This document shows, one piece after another, positions 8,626 to 17,843 of a stretch of 64,000 nt of DNA; position 1 is the stretch's first letter, and the number at the start of each line of letters is the position of its first letter. Source of the stretch: Geopseudomonas sagittaria. Its GTDB lineage: Bacteria > Pseudomonadota > Gammaproteobacteria > Pseudomonadales > Pseudomonadaceae. The DNA lies in assembly GCF_900115715.1 (NCBI RefSeq), contig NZ_FOXM01000001.1, positions 186,001 through 250,000 on the forward strand, given 5' to 3'. A program made the position numbers and the translations under genes. The notes below the pieces were generated by a model that was given only the letters and a program-made list of their open reading frames with translations, ran no database searches and was not told the DNA's origin.

Positions 8626-10014
8626 CTACAGATGCGCCTCCGCATACTCCGCCAGCACCGAGCGCGGCACGCCCTGCAGGGTGATGTGCACGCCGTGGGG
8701 GAAGTCCTTGAAGCGCTCGGTCAGGTAGGTCAGCCCCGAGCTGGTGGCCGACAGGTAGGGCGTGTCGATCTGCGCCAGGTTGCCCAGGCAGACCACCTTG
8801 GAGCCGGTGCCGGCGCGGGTGATGATGGTCTTCATCTGGTGCGGCGTGAGGTTCTGGCACTCGTCGATGAGGATCAGGCTCTGCTGGAAGCTGCGCCCGC
8901 GGATGTAGTTGAGCGATTTGAACTGCAGCGGCACGCGCTGGAGGATGTAGTCGACGCTGCCGTGGGTGCTCTCGTCATCCATGTGCAGGGCCTCTAGGTT
9001 GTCGGTGATGGCGCCGAGCCACGGCTCCATCTTCTCCGTCTCGGTGCCCGGCAGGAAACCGATGTCCTCGTCCAACCCCTGCACACTGCGGGTGACGATG
9101 ATGCGCCGGTAGCGCTTGCTGACCATGGTCTGCTCGATGGCCGCGGCCAGCGCCAGGATGGTCTTGCCCGAACCGGCCGCGCCGGTCAGGTTGACCAAGT
9201 GGATGTCCGGATCGAGCAGCGCGTACAGCGCCAGCGCCTGGTAGATGTCGCGCGGCTTGAGCCCCCAGGCCTCCTGGTGCAGCAGCGGCTCCTGGTGCAG
9301 GTCGAGCAGCAGCATCTGCCGCTTGTCGACCTCCTTGATCCAGCCGACGAAGCCCTGTTCGTCGACGATGAACTCGTTGACGTGCACGTTCGGCAGGCTG
9401 CCGTTGAGCTGCACGCGGTGCACGGTGCGGCCGATTTCCTGGCGGGTGTCGACCTTGCCGACCTTCTGCCAGAACGAGCCGCCGACCTCGTGATAACCGC
9501 GCGGCAGCAGCGCCACGTCATCCACCAGCTGGTCGGTGTGGTAGTCCTCGGCCGCCACCCCGCAGGCGCGCGCCTTGAGGCGCATGTTGATGTCCTTGCT
9601 GACCAGCACCACCTCGACATCCGGTCGGCGACCCTGCAGTTCCACCAGTTGGTTGATGATCTTGTTGTCGTTGAGGTGTTCCGGCAGGCCGCTGAGGGCG
9701 GTATCCAGACGGCTCATGAGGATCGACAGACTGCCGCGTGGCGCGCCCTTGCCACGCTGGATCGGCACCCCCTGCTCGACCTGTTCCGGGTTGGCCTCGC
9801 CGAGCAGCTGGTCGATCAGGCGGATCGCCTGACGACACTCGGCGGCCACGCTGTGCTTGCCGGCCTTCAGATGATCGAGCTCCTCGAGCACGGTCATCGG
9901 AATGGCCACGTGGTGTTCCTGGAAATTCAGCAGAGCATTCGGATCGTGAATCAGGACATTGGTATCGAGCACATACAGCCGGGGATGCGTGGTTCTACTG
10001 GCACTTTTATCCAT
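8626..10014 (-). CDS. PhoH family ATPase with N-terminal PIN domain
   Basis: 462 residues in two parts. Residues 10-150 are a PIN-type ribonuclease domain (YVLDTNVLIHDP with metal-binding Asp, then Glu and Asp residues around 120-165). Residues about 250-462 are a PhoH P-loop ATPase with Walker A GAAGSGKT (278-285) and Walker B ILIDECQN. This PIN-PhoH arrangement is the YlaK/PhoH2 type, thought to be an RNA helicase/ribonuclease. It is distinct from the shorter PhoH next to ybeY. GAGGTG precedes the ATG. It is read alone. Confidence 0.93.
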   Translation of the reverse strand: MDKSASRTTHPRLYVLDTNVLIHDPNALLNFQEHHVAIPMTVLEELDHLKAGKHSVAAECRQAIRLIDQLLGEANPEQVEQGVPIQRGKGAPRGSLSILMSRLDTALSGLPEHLNDNKIINQLVELQGRRPDVEVVLVSKDINMRLKARACGVAAEDYHTDQLVDDVALLPRGYHEVGGSFWQKVGKVDTRQEIGRTVHRVQLNGSLPNVHVNEFIVDEQGFVGWIKEVDKRQMLLLDLHQEPLLHQEAWGLKPRDIYQALALYALLDPDIHLVNLTGAAGSGKTILALAAAIEQTMVSKRYRRIIVTRSVQGLDEDIGFLPGTETEKMEPWLGAITDNLEALHMDDESTHGSVDYILQRVPLQFKSLNYIRGRSFQQSLILIDECQNLTPHQMKTIITRAGTGSKVVCLGNLAQIDTPYLSATSSGLTYLTERFKDFPHGVHITLQGVPRSVLAEYAEAHL

Positions 10015-10259
10015 GGTCGGTCACCTCAATCCTGTCGGTCATGCGACGGAATGCCCGCAGGCGCTCCGCCACCCAGGTCGCCGTCCCGTCGTAGCGCGAC
10101 ATTCCGCGGCGACCAGTCCCCCACATAGCGTCCCAACGATTACAAGAAAGTTACCACCACCGAACTGCCGCTCCTCCTCCGTGAACTGTTGCTGATCTGA
10201 GTCTAGTCGCCCGCATGCCCCTGAGCGCAATTCCAGAGCGGCCATGCACCTTGAGCCTA

Positions 10260-10269
10260 CTGCTAGAAT
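10260..10269 (+). promoter_or_regulatory. Extended -10 promoter element upstream of yaaA
   Basis: The string CTGCTAGAAT contains TGC-TAGAAT, an extended -10 box, ending 26 bases before the yaaA start. No good -35 is seen, as expected for an extended -10 promoter. The same ten bases occur upstream of the BaiN-like gene and suhB. Confidence 0.5.
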
Positions 10270-10295
10270 CGCCCGACAGCCAGAGGAGACCCGCA

Positions 10296-11075
10296 ATGCT
10301 GATGGTGATTTCCCCCGCCAAGACGCTCGACTACACCACCGCGCCGGTGACCGCGCGGCACACCCTGCCCGAGCACCTCGCGCACTCCGCCGAGCTGATC
10401 GCCCAGCTGCGCGAGCTAACCCCGGCGCAGATCGCCGAGCTGATGCACCTCTCCGACAAGCTCGCCGGCCTCAATGCCGCGCGCTTTGCGCAGTGGTCGC
10501 CGGAGTTCACTGTGGAGAATGCCAAGCAGGCCCTGCTCGCCTTCAAGGGCGACGTCTACACCGGACTGGATGCCGAAAGCTTCAGCGAGAACGACTTCGA
10601 CTTCGCCCAGCAGCACCTGCGCATGCTCTCCGGCCTGTACGGCGTGCTGCGCCCGCTCGACCTGATGCAGCCCTACCGCCTGGAAATGGGCACCAAGCTG
10701 GCCAACGCCCGCGGCAAGGATCTCTATGCCTTCTGGGGCGAGCGGATCAGCGAGTGGCTCAACGAGGCGCTGGCCGCCCAGGGCGACGACATCCTGCTCA
10801 ACCTCGCCTCCAACGAGTACTTCGGCGCGGTCAAGCGCAAGGCGCTCAAGGCACGGATCATCGACACCGAGTTCAAGGATCTGAAGAACGGCCAGTACAA
10901 GATCATCAGCTTCTACGCCAAGAAGGCCCGCGGCCTGATGGCCCGCTACGTGATCCAGAACCGCCTGCGCGATCCCGAGGCGCTCAAGGGCTTCGACCTC
11001 GCCGGCTACGCTTACGCCCAGGCCCAGTCGAGCGCGGACAAGCTGGTGTTCCTGCGCGACGGCGCCGAGGACTGA
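10296..11075 (+). CDS. yaaA: Peroxide stress protein YaaA (UPF0246)
   Basis: 259 residues, the normal size. It starts with the signature [13 protein letters not shown] and keeps the conserved [26 protein letters not shown] and [12 protein letters not shown] blocks. In E. coli YaaA is induced by OxyR, lowers free iron and protects DNA during peroxide stress; the fold binds DNA. The ATG at 10296 follows AGAGGAG; longer in-frame starts have no ribosome site. A small membrane protein gene follows after 20 bases and is likely co-transcribed. Confidence 0.95.
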   Translation: MLMVISPAKTLDYTTAPVTARHTLPEHLAHSAELIAQLRELTPAQIAELMHLSDKLAGLNAARFAQWSPEFTVENAKQALLAFKGDVYTGLDAESFSENDFDFAQQHLRMLSGLYGVLRPLDLMQPYRLEMGTKLANARGKDLYAFWGERISEWLNEALAAQGDDILLNLASNEYFGAVKRKALKARIIDTEFKDLKNGQYKIISFYAKKARGLMARYVIQNRLRDPEALKGFDLAGYAYAQAQSSADKLVFLRDGAED

Positions 11076-11095
11076 CACTCGCACGAGGAGACCCC

Positions 11096-11557
11096 ATGCT
11101 GATCGGCGCCCTGCTTACCTTCACCTGGCTGGTCCTGCTGGTCCGCTATCCGACCCGGGCCGTACCGATCTCGCTGGCCGCGCTGTTCGCCCTGGGCCTG
11201 GTGGCGCTGTGGGTGATCTGGCAGGACAACCGCGAGCAGCGCCGCCTCGAGCAGATCGAATTCAGGCTGGAACTGGACGGCAACTGTCCTGGCGACCGGC
11301 CGCTGCGGGCGCAGTTGCGCAACGGCAGCGATGCCGGCCTGCACGACCTGCGCTGGCAGGTCGGCGCCTACCAGCCCGGCGACAGCATCAACCTCGCCGA
11401 CAGCCGCTACGACAGCCCCCGCTACCGCGCCCCACACACCCTGCTGCCCGGCAGCGACTGGTCGGAGTGCCTGCCGCTGCCGCCGCTGCGTCCGGGCTAT
11501 CGTGCCGAATCGCTGGAGTTTCGTGCCGAGCGGCTGCGCGGACGCTTTGGCGAGTGA
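11096..11557 (+). CDS. Small membrane protein of unknown function downstream of yaaA
   Basis: 153 residues; I do not recognise the family by name. Two hydrophobic helices (about 2-17 and 22-44) are followed by a soluble domain of about 105 residues with alternating beta-type sequence (LRAQLRNGSDAGLHDLRWQV and RAPHTLLPGSDWSECLPLPP). The pattern resembles a small beta-sandwich in the periplasm. GAGGAG sits 6 bases before the ATG. Its position 20 bases after yaaA suggests one transcript. Confidence 0.8.
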   Translation: MLIGALLTFTWLVLLVRYPTRAVPISLAALFALGLVALWVIWQDNREQRRLEQIEFRLELDGNCPGDRPLRAQLRNGSDAGLHDLRWQVGAYQPGDSINLADSRYDSPRYRAPHTLLPGSDWSECLPLPPLRPGYRAESLEFRAERLRGRFGE

Positions 11558-11576
11558 ACCGTTTGCCGCTGGCGGC

Positions 11577-12065
11577 TCAGGATCGGTCGCCCAGGCTCGT
11601 CGAATCGCCCGCCTTGATCCGCCCAGGCACATCCGCCGGCGGCGAGGGAAACTTGGTCGAGGCATAGCGCACCACCAGCGTGGCCATCGCCAACAACAGG
11701 ATCGCGCCGCAGACCATGACGATGCCCATGTTCGGCTTGTGGTTGTGCTGGATATCGGCAATCAGCAGCCGGGTCAGCGCGGTGATCGCCACATAGATCA
11801 GAAAGCGCACCGGCATGTGGTTGGTCTTGAAGTAGATACCCACCATCGCGCCCAGCTCGAGATAGATGAACAGCAGCAGGATGTCGTCGATGGTCGCCTG
11901 GCCGCGCTCGAGCATGCCGAAAAAGGTCAACCCCGCCGCCCAGGCCACCGCCCCGCCGATGGCGAACAGCGCCAGATAGTGGAAGCCCTCCACCAGCAGG
12001 TTGCCCAGGGCATCGGCCTGGTTGTGCATGGCGTGGCGCAGGCGTTCGGCCCAATGCGGTTTCAT
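11577..12065 (-). CDS. PsiE-like phosphate-starvation-inducible membrane protein
   Basis: 162 residues with four membrane helices (about 28-48, 58-74, 82-102 and 112-132). The loop GQATIDDILLLFIYLELGAM and the helix LIYVAITALTRLLI match the PsiE family. PsiE in E. coli is induced by phosphate limitation, but its activity is unknown. GGGGGAAG lies 5 bases before the ATG. It converges on the small membrane protein gene with only 19 bases between them. Confidence 0.85.
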   Translation of the reverse strand: MKPHWAERLRHAMHNQADALGNLLVEGFHYLALFAIGGAVAWAAGLTFFGMLERGQATIDDILLLFIYLELGAMVGIYFKTNHMPVRFLIYVAITALTRLLIADIQHNHKPNMGIVMVCGAILLLAMATLVVRYASTKFPSPPADVPGRIKAGDSTSLGDRS

Positions 12066-12194
12066 GGTGCTTCCCCCGGAAGATTGATGAGGGAATCAGG
12101 CCATAGCGACTGGTGGAATGACAAGCCACCAAGCAGACAGAATCCCCCCTCATCTCGAAGCGCGCGAACATACCTCGCGACGGGCGCATGCTCC

Positions 12195-12887
12195 TTACGT
12201 GGCAGGGATAAAGTCTGTGACCTTCCGTGCCTCCAGATCGAAACAGACCGACCCAGTCTGGTAGGAGCTTTCAAGGTCCACACGCAGGCAGGAGCCGTTT
12301 TCAGCCTGGTCTCTGGTACGCAGAACCTTCATCAGTGCTTGGGAATCGCTGGGTAGTTCACGGTAGAGCTCCACTCGCTGCTGCAGTGGTGTCTCACCGT
12401 TGAGCAGCGCCCGGGTGTGCTGCGCGAGAAAATCGGCCTTGCTCGCCGGGACCTCAACATAAAAGAATTTCGGCGCCCAACCGGCTATATCCTCCAGAGC
12501 CTGGGATCCGAGCCCCGCCTGCCGGTAATCCTCGCGATTGAGCACGTAGAGGGTATCGAACACATGCACCACGACCAGCGGGCGGGCTTGGGAAACAACA
12601 TAACAGCCACCGACCAGCGCCAGCACCTGGAGCAGACCAATCACCGACAGGTCCCTGACCAGTTCCGCCCTCGGCTTGCACGGATTGAACACAATTAGGG
12701 TGAGGCAGGGACCAAGTACCAGATCCACTACGGCAATGATCCGTAGCCCCTCCCAGCCACCGGCGGCCAGGAACAAACCTCCCGGAAACAACCAGGAAAG
12801 TACTAACATGGCCAGCACAGCAAAGACCAGTAAGCTGGCCAGCAGATGGATCACAACAGCGCCCCAACGACTTACCGACTTCGTCAT
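12195..12887 (-). CDS. TfpX/TfpZ family type IV pilin accessory protein
   Basis: 230 residues. Several hydrophobic helices in the first 110 residues (VVIHLLASLLVFAVLAMLVL first), then a periplasmic C-terminal domain with a Cys pair near the end (GSCLRVD and GSVCFDL). This is the accessory protein encoded next to pilA in some P. aeruginosa pilin groups (TfpY/TfpZ); it modulates pilus assembly and retraction. Two close ATGs exist (12893 and 12887); 12887 gives the usual N-terminus just before the first helix. It follows pilA on the same strand, separated by a large hairpin. Confidence 0.85.
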   Translation of the reverse strand: MTKSVSRWGAVVIHLLASLLVFAVLAMLVLSWLFPGGLFLAAGGWEGLRIIAVVDLVLGPCLTLIVFNPCKPRAELVRDLSVIGLLQVLALVGGCYVVSQARPLVVVHVFDTLYVLNREDYRQAGLGSQALEDIAGWAPKFFYVEVPASKADFLAQHTRALLNGETPLQQRVELYRELPSDSQALMKVLRTRDQAENGSCLRVDLESSYQTGSVCFDLEARKVTDFIPAT

Positions 12888-12937
12888 ACCCATCTCAACC
12901 GAGACTCCAAACAGCTGCAAATTGAATCTTCCCCATA

Positions 12938-12973
12938 AAGCAGAAGCCCCCTTGTAGAAGGGGGCTTCTGCTT
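12938..12973 (-). terminator. Long hairpin between pilA and its accessory gene
   Basis: A perfect 16-bp stem (12938-12953 with 12958-12973) with a 4-base loop, 56 bases after the pilA stop. Only a short T-run follows on the minus strand. It likely ends most pilA transcripts while allowing some read-through into the accessory gene, and would protect the abundant pilA mRNA. Confidence 0.75.
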
Positions 12974-13028
12974 ATAGCAAGGTAAGTCGCGCCAGGCACT
13001 TAAGAAGATCAGACGCGACTCTCTCAGC

Positions 13029-13577
13029 TTAGCGGCACTCGCTCGGCGCGAACTGAGCCGGCAGGGCAACAGTTGCTGCGGTGATTACCGGCAGACTACG
13101 ACCAGTGCCGGATACGGCATTGGTGGAAGATGCACAACCCCAGTCGATGGAGCCGGTTACACCAGTAGTGAAGCTTGTAGCTACCGGAGTCGGAGTGCCG
13201 GCAGCGCCCATCACGTAAGGGGTATATACCAGAGCGGAGTCCGCCGGAATGTTACCGACGTTGGTTTCGTCGAACTGAACGGTCACTTCGCCAGTGGTAC
13301 CGTTAATCTGCACGGAGGTCACATACTTGCTGGTTGCACCAGCACCGCCGGCCTGGGCATTCCAGGTGGTAGCCGCGGCAGCCAGCTCGGTAGAAGTACC
13401 GGAGGCCTCCCCGATAATCTGCTTGGCGCTGGATGCCAGCCCCACGCCTTCAGTTACACGGGCGCGAATGGTGTAGTCTTGGTAGGCCGGCAGGGCAACG
13501 GCGGCCAGGATGCCGATGATCGCGACCACAATCATCAATTCAATCAGGGTAAAGCCTTTCTGCATTTGCGCTTTCAT
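13029..13577 (-). CDS. pilA: Type IV major pilin PilA
   Basis: 182 residues. A 7-residue leader ends at Gly, then the prepilin-peptidase site [20 protein letters not shown] with the invariant Glu5 of mature pilin. The hydrophobic N-terminal helix is followed by a variable globular domain. Two cysteines near the C-terminus (WGCASS and PSECR) bracket a 32-residue D-loop. It is longer than many P. aeruginosa pilins, in keeping with the TfpZ-associated types. AAGGAG lies 8 bases before the ATG, and a sigma-54 promoter sits upstream. The pilin is processed and N-methylated by PilD and assembled by PilB/PilC. Confidence 0.97.
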   Translation of the reverse strand: MKAQMQKGFTLIELMIVVAIIGILAAVALPAYQDYTIRARVTEGVGLASSAKQIIGEASGTSTELAAAATTWNAQAGGAGATSKYVTSVQINGTTGEVTVQFDETNVGNIPADSALVYTPYVMGAAGTPTPVATSFTTGVTGSIDWGCASSTNAVSGTGRSLPVITAATVALPAQFAPSECR

Positions 13578-13629
13578 CGGTAGTGCTCCTTGGAAAGAGA
13601 GAGAGGTCTTGCGGACCTGAATGGATCAA

Positions 13630-13646
13630 TGCAGCCGGCGTGCCAA
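13630..13646 (-). promoter_or_regulatory. Sigma-54 promoter of pilA
   Basis: On the minus strand the sequence is TTGGCAC, five bases, then CTGCA, matching the -24/-12 consensus TGGCAC-N5-TTGC in all but one base. It predicts a transcript start about 40 bases before the pilA ATG. In Pseudomonas pilA is driven by RpoN with the PilS/PilR system; the regulators are outside this window. Confidence 0.85.
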
Positions 13647-13811
13647 CTTTTACAAAGGCGCATTTTAAGGCCTGGGCAGGACTGCACCGCAAGACGGCAG
13701 GTCAACCTGCGCCAGGAACTGCCGTTTTTTGTCACACAAAGCGCAGGGGTTTGGCAGCAGGACGGCATTGCGCTATAAGGCAGCCACCGGATTAGCAGGT
13801 TGCCCACCCCC

Positions 13812-15515
13812 ATGAACGACTCCATCGCCCTCACCGGCCTGGCCCGTCAGCTGGTATTCGCCGAGCTGCTGGATGCCAAGACCGCACAGCAGGCGCAGGC
13901 CGAAGCGCTGCGCAACAAGATCCCGCTGGTCAGCCATCTGGTGCAGAACAAGCTGGTTAAGCCGCGCGCGCTGGCCGAGATGGCCGCCGAGCAGTTCGGC
14001 CTGCCGCTGCTGGAGCTGAAGGCACTGGACAAGGAGCAGCAACCCAAGGAGCTGGTCAGCGAGAAGCTGATCCGTGAGCACCGCGTACTGCCGCTGCTGC
14101 GCCGCGGCAACATCCTGTTCGTCGGCGTCTCCGACCCCACCAACCAGCAGGCCATCCGCGACATCCAGTTCAGCACCGGGCTGACCGTGGAATCCCTGCT
14201 GGTGGAGGACGACAAGCTCGGCGAGGCCATCGACAAGTTCTTCGACAGCGGTGCCAGCGGCATGGAGGATCTCGGCGATGTCGACCTAGACGGGGTGGAC
14301 ATCGAGCAGGGTGGCGAAAAGAAGGAGGAGGCGGTGGCCGGCAGCGATGCCGACGACGCGCCGGTGGTCAAGTTCGTCAACAAGATGCTGCTGGATGCCA
14401 TCCGCGGCGGCTCCTCCGACCTGCACTTCGAGCCTTACGAAAAGAACTATCGGGTACGCTTCCGTACCGACGGCATGCTCCACGAGGTGGCCAAGCCGCC
14501 GATCCAGCTGGCCAGCCGTATCTCGGCACGCCTGAAGGTGATGGCTGCCATGGATATTTCCGAGCGGCGCAAGCCGCAGGACGGCCGGATCAAGCTCAAG
14601 GTCTCCGCCAACAAGGCCATCGACTTTCGCGTGAACACCTGCCCGACGCTGTGGGGCGAGAAGATCGTCATGCGGATTCTCGACCCCTCCAGCGCACAGA
14701 TGGGCATCGACGCGCTGGGCTACGAGGAAGTGCAGAAGGAGTTGTATCTCAAGGCGCTGAGCCAGCCGCAGGGCATGATCCTGGTCACCGGCCCGACCGG
14801 CTCGGGCAAGACCGTTTCCCTGTATACCGGCCTGAACATCCTCAACACCCCGGACATCAACATTTCCACCGCCGAAGACCCGGTGGAGATCAACCTGGAA
14901 GGCATCAACCAGGTCAACGTCAACCCCAAGCAGGGCATGGACTTCACCCAGGCGCTGCGTGCCTTCCTGCGCCAGGACCCAGACGTGATCATGGTCGGCG
15001 AAATCCGCGACCTGGACACCGCCTCGATCGCCGTCAAGGCCGCGCAGACCGGCCACATGGTGATGTCCACCTTGCACACCAACAGTGCCGCCGAGACCCT
15101 GACCCGCCTGCGTAACATGGGTGTGCCGTCGTTCAACATCGCCACCTCGGTCAACCTGATCATCGCCCAGCGCCTGGCCCGCCGCCTGTGCCCGGTCTGC
15201 AAGAAGGTCCACGACGTTCCGCGCGAGGCATTGCTGGAGGAAGGCTTCCCCGCAGAGCAGATCGGCAAGTTCAAGCTCTATCAGCCGGTCGGTTGCGATG
15301 CGTGCAAGGGCGGCTACAAGGGCCGAGTAGGTATTTATGAAGTGGTTAAAATCACGCCGGCCCTGCAGCGCATTATCATGGAAGAAGGAAATTCCATCGA
15401 TATCGCGGCCAAGGCTCGCGAGGAAGGCTTCAACGATCTGCGCACCTCGGGGCTGCTCAAAGCCATGCAAGGCATGACCAGCCTCGCGGAAGTCAACCGT
15501 GTGACCAAGGATTAA
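13812..15515 (+). CDS. pilB: Type IV pilus assembly ATPase PilB
   Basis: 567 residues. The N-terminal MshEN-type domain (about 1-150) is of the kind that binds cyclic di-GMP in related proteins. The ATPase core has Walker A GPTGSGKT (327-334), the Asp box, Walker B-type LRQDPDVIMVGEIRD and His box TLHTNSA. A tetracysteine zinc site (Cys460, 463, 495, 498) is complete. PilB powers pilus extension from the inner membrane. A TTG 12 bases upstream is in frame, but the ATG at 13812 is preferred. pilC starts 2 bases after the stop codon. Confidence 0.96.
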   Translation: MNDSIALTGLARQLVFAELLDAKTAQQAQAEALRNKIPLVSHLVQNKLVKPRALAEMAAEQFGLPLLELKALDKEQQPKELVSEKLIREHRVLPLLRRGNILFVGVSDPTNQQAIRDIQFSTGLTVESLLVEDDKLGEAIDKFFDSGASGMEDLGDVDLDGVDIEQGGEKKEEAVAGSDADDAPVVKFVNKMLLDAIRGGSSDLHFEPYEKNYRVRFRTDGMLHEVAKPPIQLASRISARLKVMAAMDISERRKPQDGRIKLKVSANKAIDFRVNTCPTLWGEKIVMRILDPSSAQMGIDALGYEEVQKELYLKALSQPQGMILVTGPTGSGKTVSLYTGLNILNTPDINISTAEDPVEINLEGINQVNVNPKQGMDFTQALRAFLRQDPDVIMVGEIRDLDTASIAVKAAQTGHMVMSTLHTNSAAETLTRLRNMGVPSFNIATSVNLIIAQRLARRLCPVCKKVHDVPREALLEEGFPAEQIGKFKLYQPVGCDACKGGYKGRVGIYEVVKITPALQRIIMEEGNSIDIAAKAREEGFNDLRTSGLLKAMQGMTSLAEVNRVTKD

Positions 15516-15517
15516 CC

Positions 15518-16735
15518 ATGGCGGCCAAACCGTTACAGAACAGCACCTTCGTCTGGGAAGGTACCGACCGCAAGGGCGCGAAGGTCAGGGGCGAGACCAG
15601 CGGTCTGAACCCCAACCTGGTCAAGGCCCAGCTGCGCAAGCAGGGCATCAACCCGCTCAAGGTCAAGAAGAAGGCCGGCTCGCTGCTCGGCAAGGGCAAG
15701 GCGATCAAGCCAATGGACATCGCCCTGTTCACCCGCCAGATGGCGACCATGATGAAGTCCGGCGTACCGCTGCTGCAGTCGTTCGACATCATTGCCGACG
15801 GCGTGGAAAACCAGAACATGCGCGCCCTGGTGCTGGAAGTAAAGCAGGAAGTCGCCGCCGGCAACAGCCTGGCGACCTCGCTGCGCAAGAAGCCGCTGTA
15901 CTTCGACGACCTCTACTGCAATTTGGTTGACTCCGGCGAGCAGGCCGGTGCATTGGAAGCCTTGCTGGATCGGATCGCCACCTACAAGGAAAAGACCGAA
16001 GCGCTGAAGGCCAAGGTCAAAAAGGCAATGACCTACCCGATCGCGGTACTGGTGGTGGCGCTGATCGTTTCGGCCATCCTGCTGATCAAGGTGGTGCCAC
16101 AGTTCGAGAGCGTGTTTGCCAACTTCGGCGCCGAACTACCGGCGTTCACCCAGATGGTGATCAACCTATCCGAGGTGGTGCAGGAGTGGTGGTTCATTTG
16201 GCTGATCGGGATCGTGGGAGCCCTCTTCGCGTTTAAGAAGGCTCACCAGCGCTCGGAAAAACTTCGCAATCAGGTGGATCGCTCCCTGCTGAAGCTGCCC
16301 CTGATCGGCGATATCACCTACAAGAGTGCGGTGGCGCGGTTTGCACGAACCCTGTCCACTACCTTCGCCGCCGGCGTCCCGCTGGTGGAAGCGCTGGACT
16401 CGGTAGCCGGTGCCGCTGGCAACGTGGTATTCCGCGATGCGGTCAATCGGGTCAAACAGGACGTCTCCACCGGCATGCAGCTGAACTTCTCCATGCGCTC
16501 CACGGGCGTATTCCCGGCCATGGCCGTGCAGATGACCTCGATCGGCGAGGAGTCCGGCTCGCTGGACGGCATGCTGGACAAGGTGGCCGAGTACTACGAG
16601 GCGGAAGTCGACAACATGGTAGACAACCTGACCACCCTGATGGAGCCGATGATCATGGCCGTTCTGGGCGTACTGGTCGGCGGCCTGATCATCGCCATGT
16701 ATCTGCCGATCTTCCAGCTGGGCTCAGTCGTCTGA
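15518..16735 (+). CDS. pilC: Type IV pilus inner-membrane platform protein PilC
   Basis: 405 residues, standard length. Two GspF-type cytoplasmic domains (about 70-190 and 270-390) with membrane helices at about 175-195, 225-243 and 375-400. The motifs FTRQMATMMKSGVPLLQS and ARTLSTTFAAGVPLVEALDS mark the two homologous repeats. PilC couples PilB/PilT to pilin insertion. The gene lies between pilB and pilD with gaps of 2 and 3 bases, a tight pilBCD operon. Confidence 0.97.
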   Translation: MAAKPLQNSTFVWEGTDRKGAKVRGETSGLNPNLVKAQLRKQGINPLKVKKKAGSLLGKGKAIKPMDIALFTRQMATMMKSGVPLLQSFDIIADGVENQNMRALVLEVKQEVAAGNSLATSLRKKPLYFDDLYCNLVDSGEQAGALEALLDRIATYKEKTEALKAKVKKAMTYPIAVLVVALIVSAILLIKVVPQFESVFANFGAELPAFTQMVINLSEVVQEWWFIWLIGIVGALFAFKKAHQRSEKLRNQVDRSLLKLPLIGDITYKSAVARFARTLSTTFAAGVPLVEALDSVAGAAGNVVFRDAVNRVKQDVSTGMQLNFSMRSTGVFPAMAVQMTSIGEESGSLDGMLDKVAEYYEAEVDNMVDNLTTLMEPMIMAVLGVLVGGLIIAMYLPIFQLGSVV

Positions 16736-16738
16736 ATC

Positions 16739-17611
16739 ATGAATATTGCCGAGCTTCTGGCCAGCAGTACGCTGGTTCTGGTTTTTTGCGTCACCGTGCT
16801 CGGCCTGATGGTCGGCAGCTTTCTCAACGTGGTGGTCTATCGCCTGCCGATCATGATGCAGCGCGACTGGCGATCCCAGGCGCGTGAAGTGCTTGAACTG
16901 GAGAGCGACGAGCCGAGCGAGCGCTTCAACCTGTTGCTGCCGGACTCCAGCTGCCCACACTGCGGGCACCAGATCCGCGCCTGGGAGAACATCCCGATCG
17001 TCAGTTGGCTGCTGCTGCGCGGTCGCTGCTCGGGCTGCAAGGCGCCGATCAGCAAGCGCTATCCGCTGGTGGAACTGACCTGCGGGGTACTCTCTGGTTA
17101 TGTCGCCTGGCATTTCGGCTTCACCTGGCAGGCCGGCGCCGTGCTGCTGTTGAGCTGGGGACTGCTGGCGATGAGCCTGATCGACGCCGACCATCAACTG
17201 CTGCCGGATGTGCTGGTGCTGCCGCTGCTGTGGCTGGGGCTGATCGTCAACCAGTCGGGCCTGTTCGCCTCGCCGAGCGATGCCTTCTGGGGCGCTGTGG
17301 CCGGCTATCTCAGCCTGTGGTCGGTGTACTGGCTGTTCAAGCTGGTGACCGGCAAGGAAGGCATGGGCTACGGCGATTTCAAGCTGCTGGCGATGCTTGG
17401 CGCCTGGGGCGGCTGGCAGATCCTGCCGCTGACCATCCTGCTATCGTCGGTGGTCGGCGCGGTGTTTGGCCTGATCATCCTGCGTATGCGCAGCGCCGAA
17501 AGCGGCACTCCGCTGCCCTTCGGCCCCTACCTGGCCATCGCCGGTTGGATCGCCCTGCTGTGGGGTGATGAGATCACCGGCAGCTATCTGCGCTTTGCCG
17601 GGATGAGTTGA
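16739..17611 (+). CDS. pilD: Prepilin peptidase/N-methyltransferase PilD
   Basis: 290 residues with eight predicted membrane helices. Four cysteines (72, 75, 97, 100 in CPHC and CSGC) form the zinc-binding cytoplasmic loop. The two catalytic aspartates of this GxGD peptidase are Asp149 (SLIDAD) and Asp213 (MGYGDFK), the same positions as in P. aeruginosa PilD. It cleaves and methylates PilA, minor pilins and type II secretion pseudopilins. It completes the pilBCD operon; a REP pair follows the stop. Confidence 0.97.
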   Translation: MNIAELLASSTLVLVFCVTVLGLMVGSFLNVVVYRLPIMMQRDWRSQAREVLELESDEPSERFNLLLPDSSCPHCGHQIRAWENIPIVSWLLLRGRCSGCKAPISKRYPLVELTCGVLSGYVAWHFGFTWQAGAVLLLSWGLLAMSLIDADHQLLPDVLVLPLLWLGLIVNQSGLFASPSDAFWGAVAGYLSLWSVYWLFKLVTGKEGMGYGDFKLLAMLGAWGGWQILPLTILLSSVVGAVFGLIILRMRSAESGTPLPFGPYLAIAGWIALLWGDEITGSYLRFAGMS

Positions 17612-17617
17612 GCGCGC

Positions 17618-17700
17618 CAGAAGATCAAGAGTTTCGCCCCGAGGGCGGGCCTCCTACAAGAGCAAGAGCCACCGCGGCTCTGTAGGAGGCCGCGTCGCGC
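17618..17700. repeat. REP-type pair between pilD and coaE
   Basis: CCCCGAGGGCGGGCCTCCTA (17637-17656) and, in the opposite sense, TGTAGGAGGCCGCGTCGCGC (17681-17700) form an inverted pair starting a few bases after the pilD stop. The 232-base gap shows no other clear feature apart from the coaE leader. Confidence 0.75.
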
Positions 17701-17843
17701 ACGAATCCCGTAGGCTTGCGCCTCCGTATGGATTGCACGGCCTTGCGGCGATGCCGGTCGCAGGACCATCCTCACGCATCTGCGGCTGGCTCCCCGTAGC
17801 CACGACAGGGATAATGCGTCCATAGCAGCAACGGACACTCCCC

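Noticed and set aside
12066-12194. tRNA-Thr next to the pilin locus, as in P. aeruginosa
   Set aside because: No cloverleaf or CCA-ending sequence could be found in this gap.
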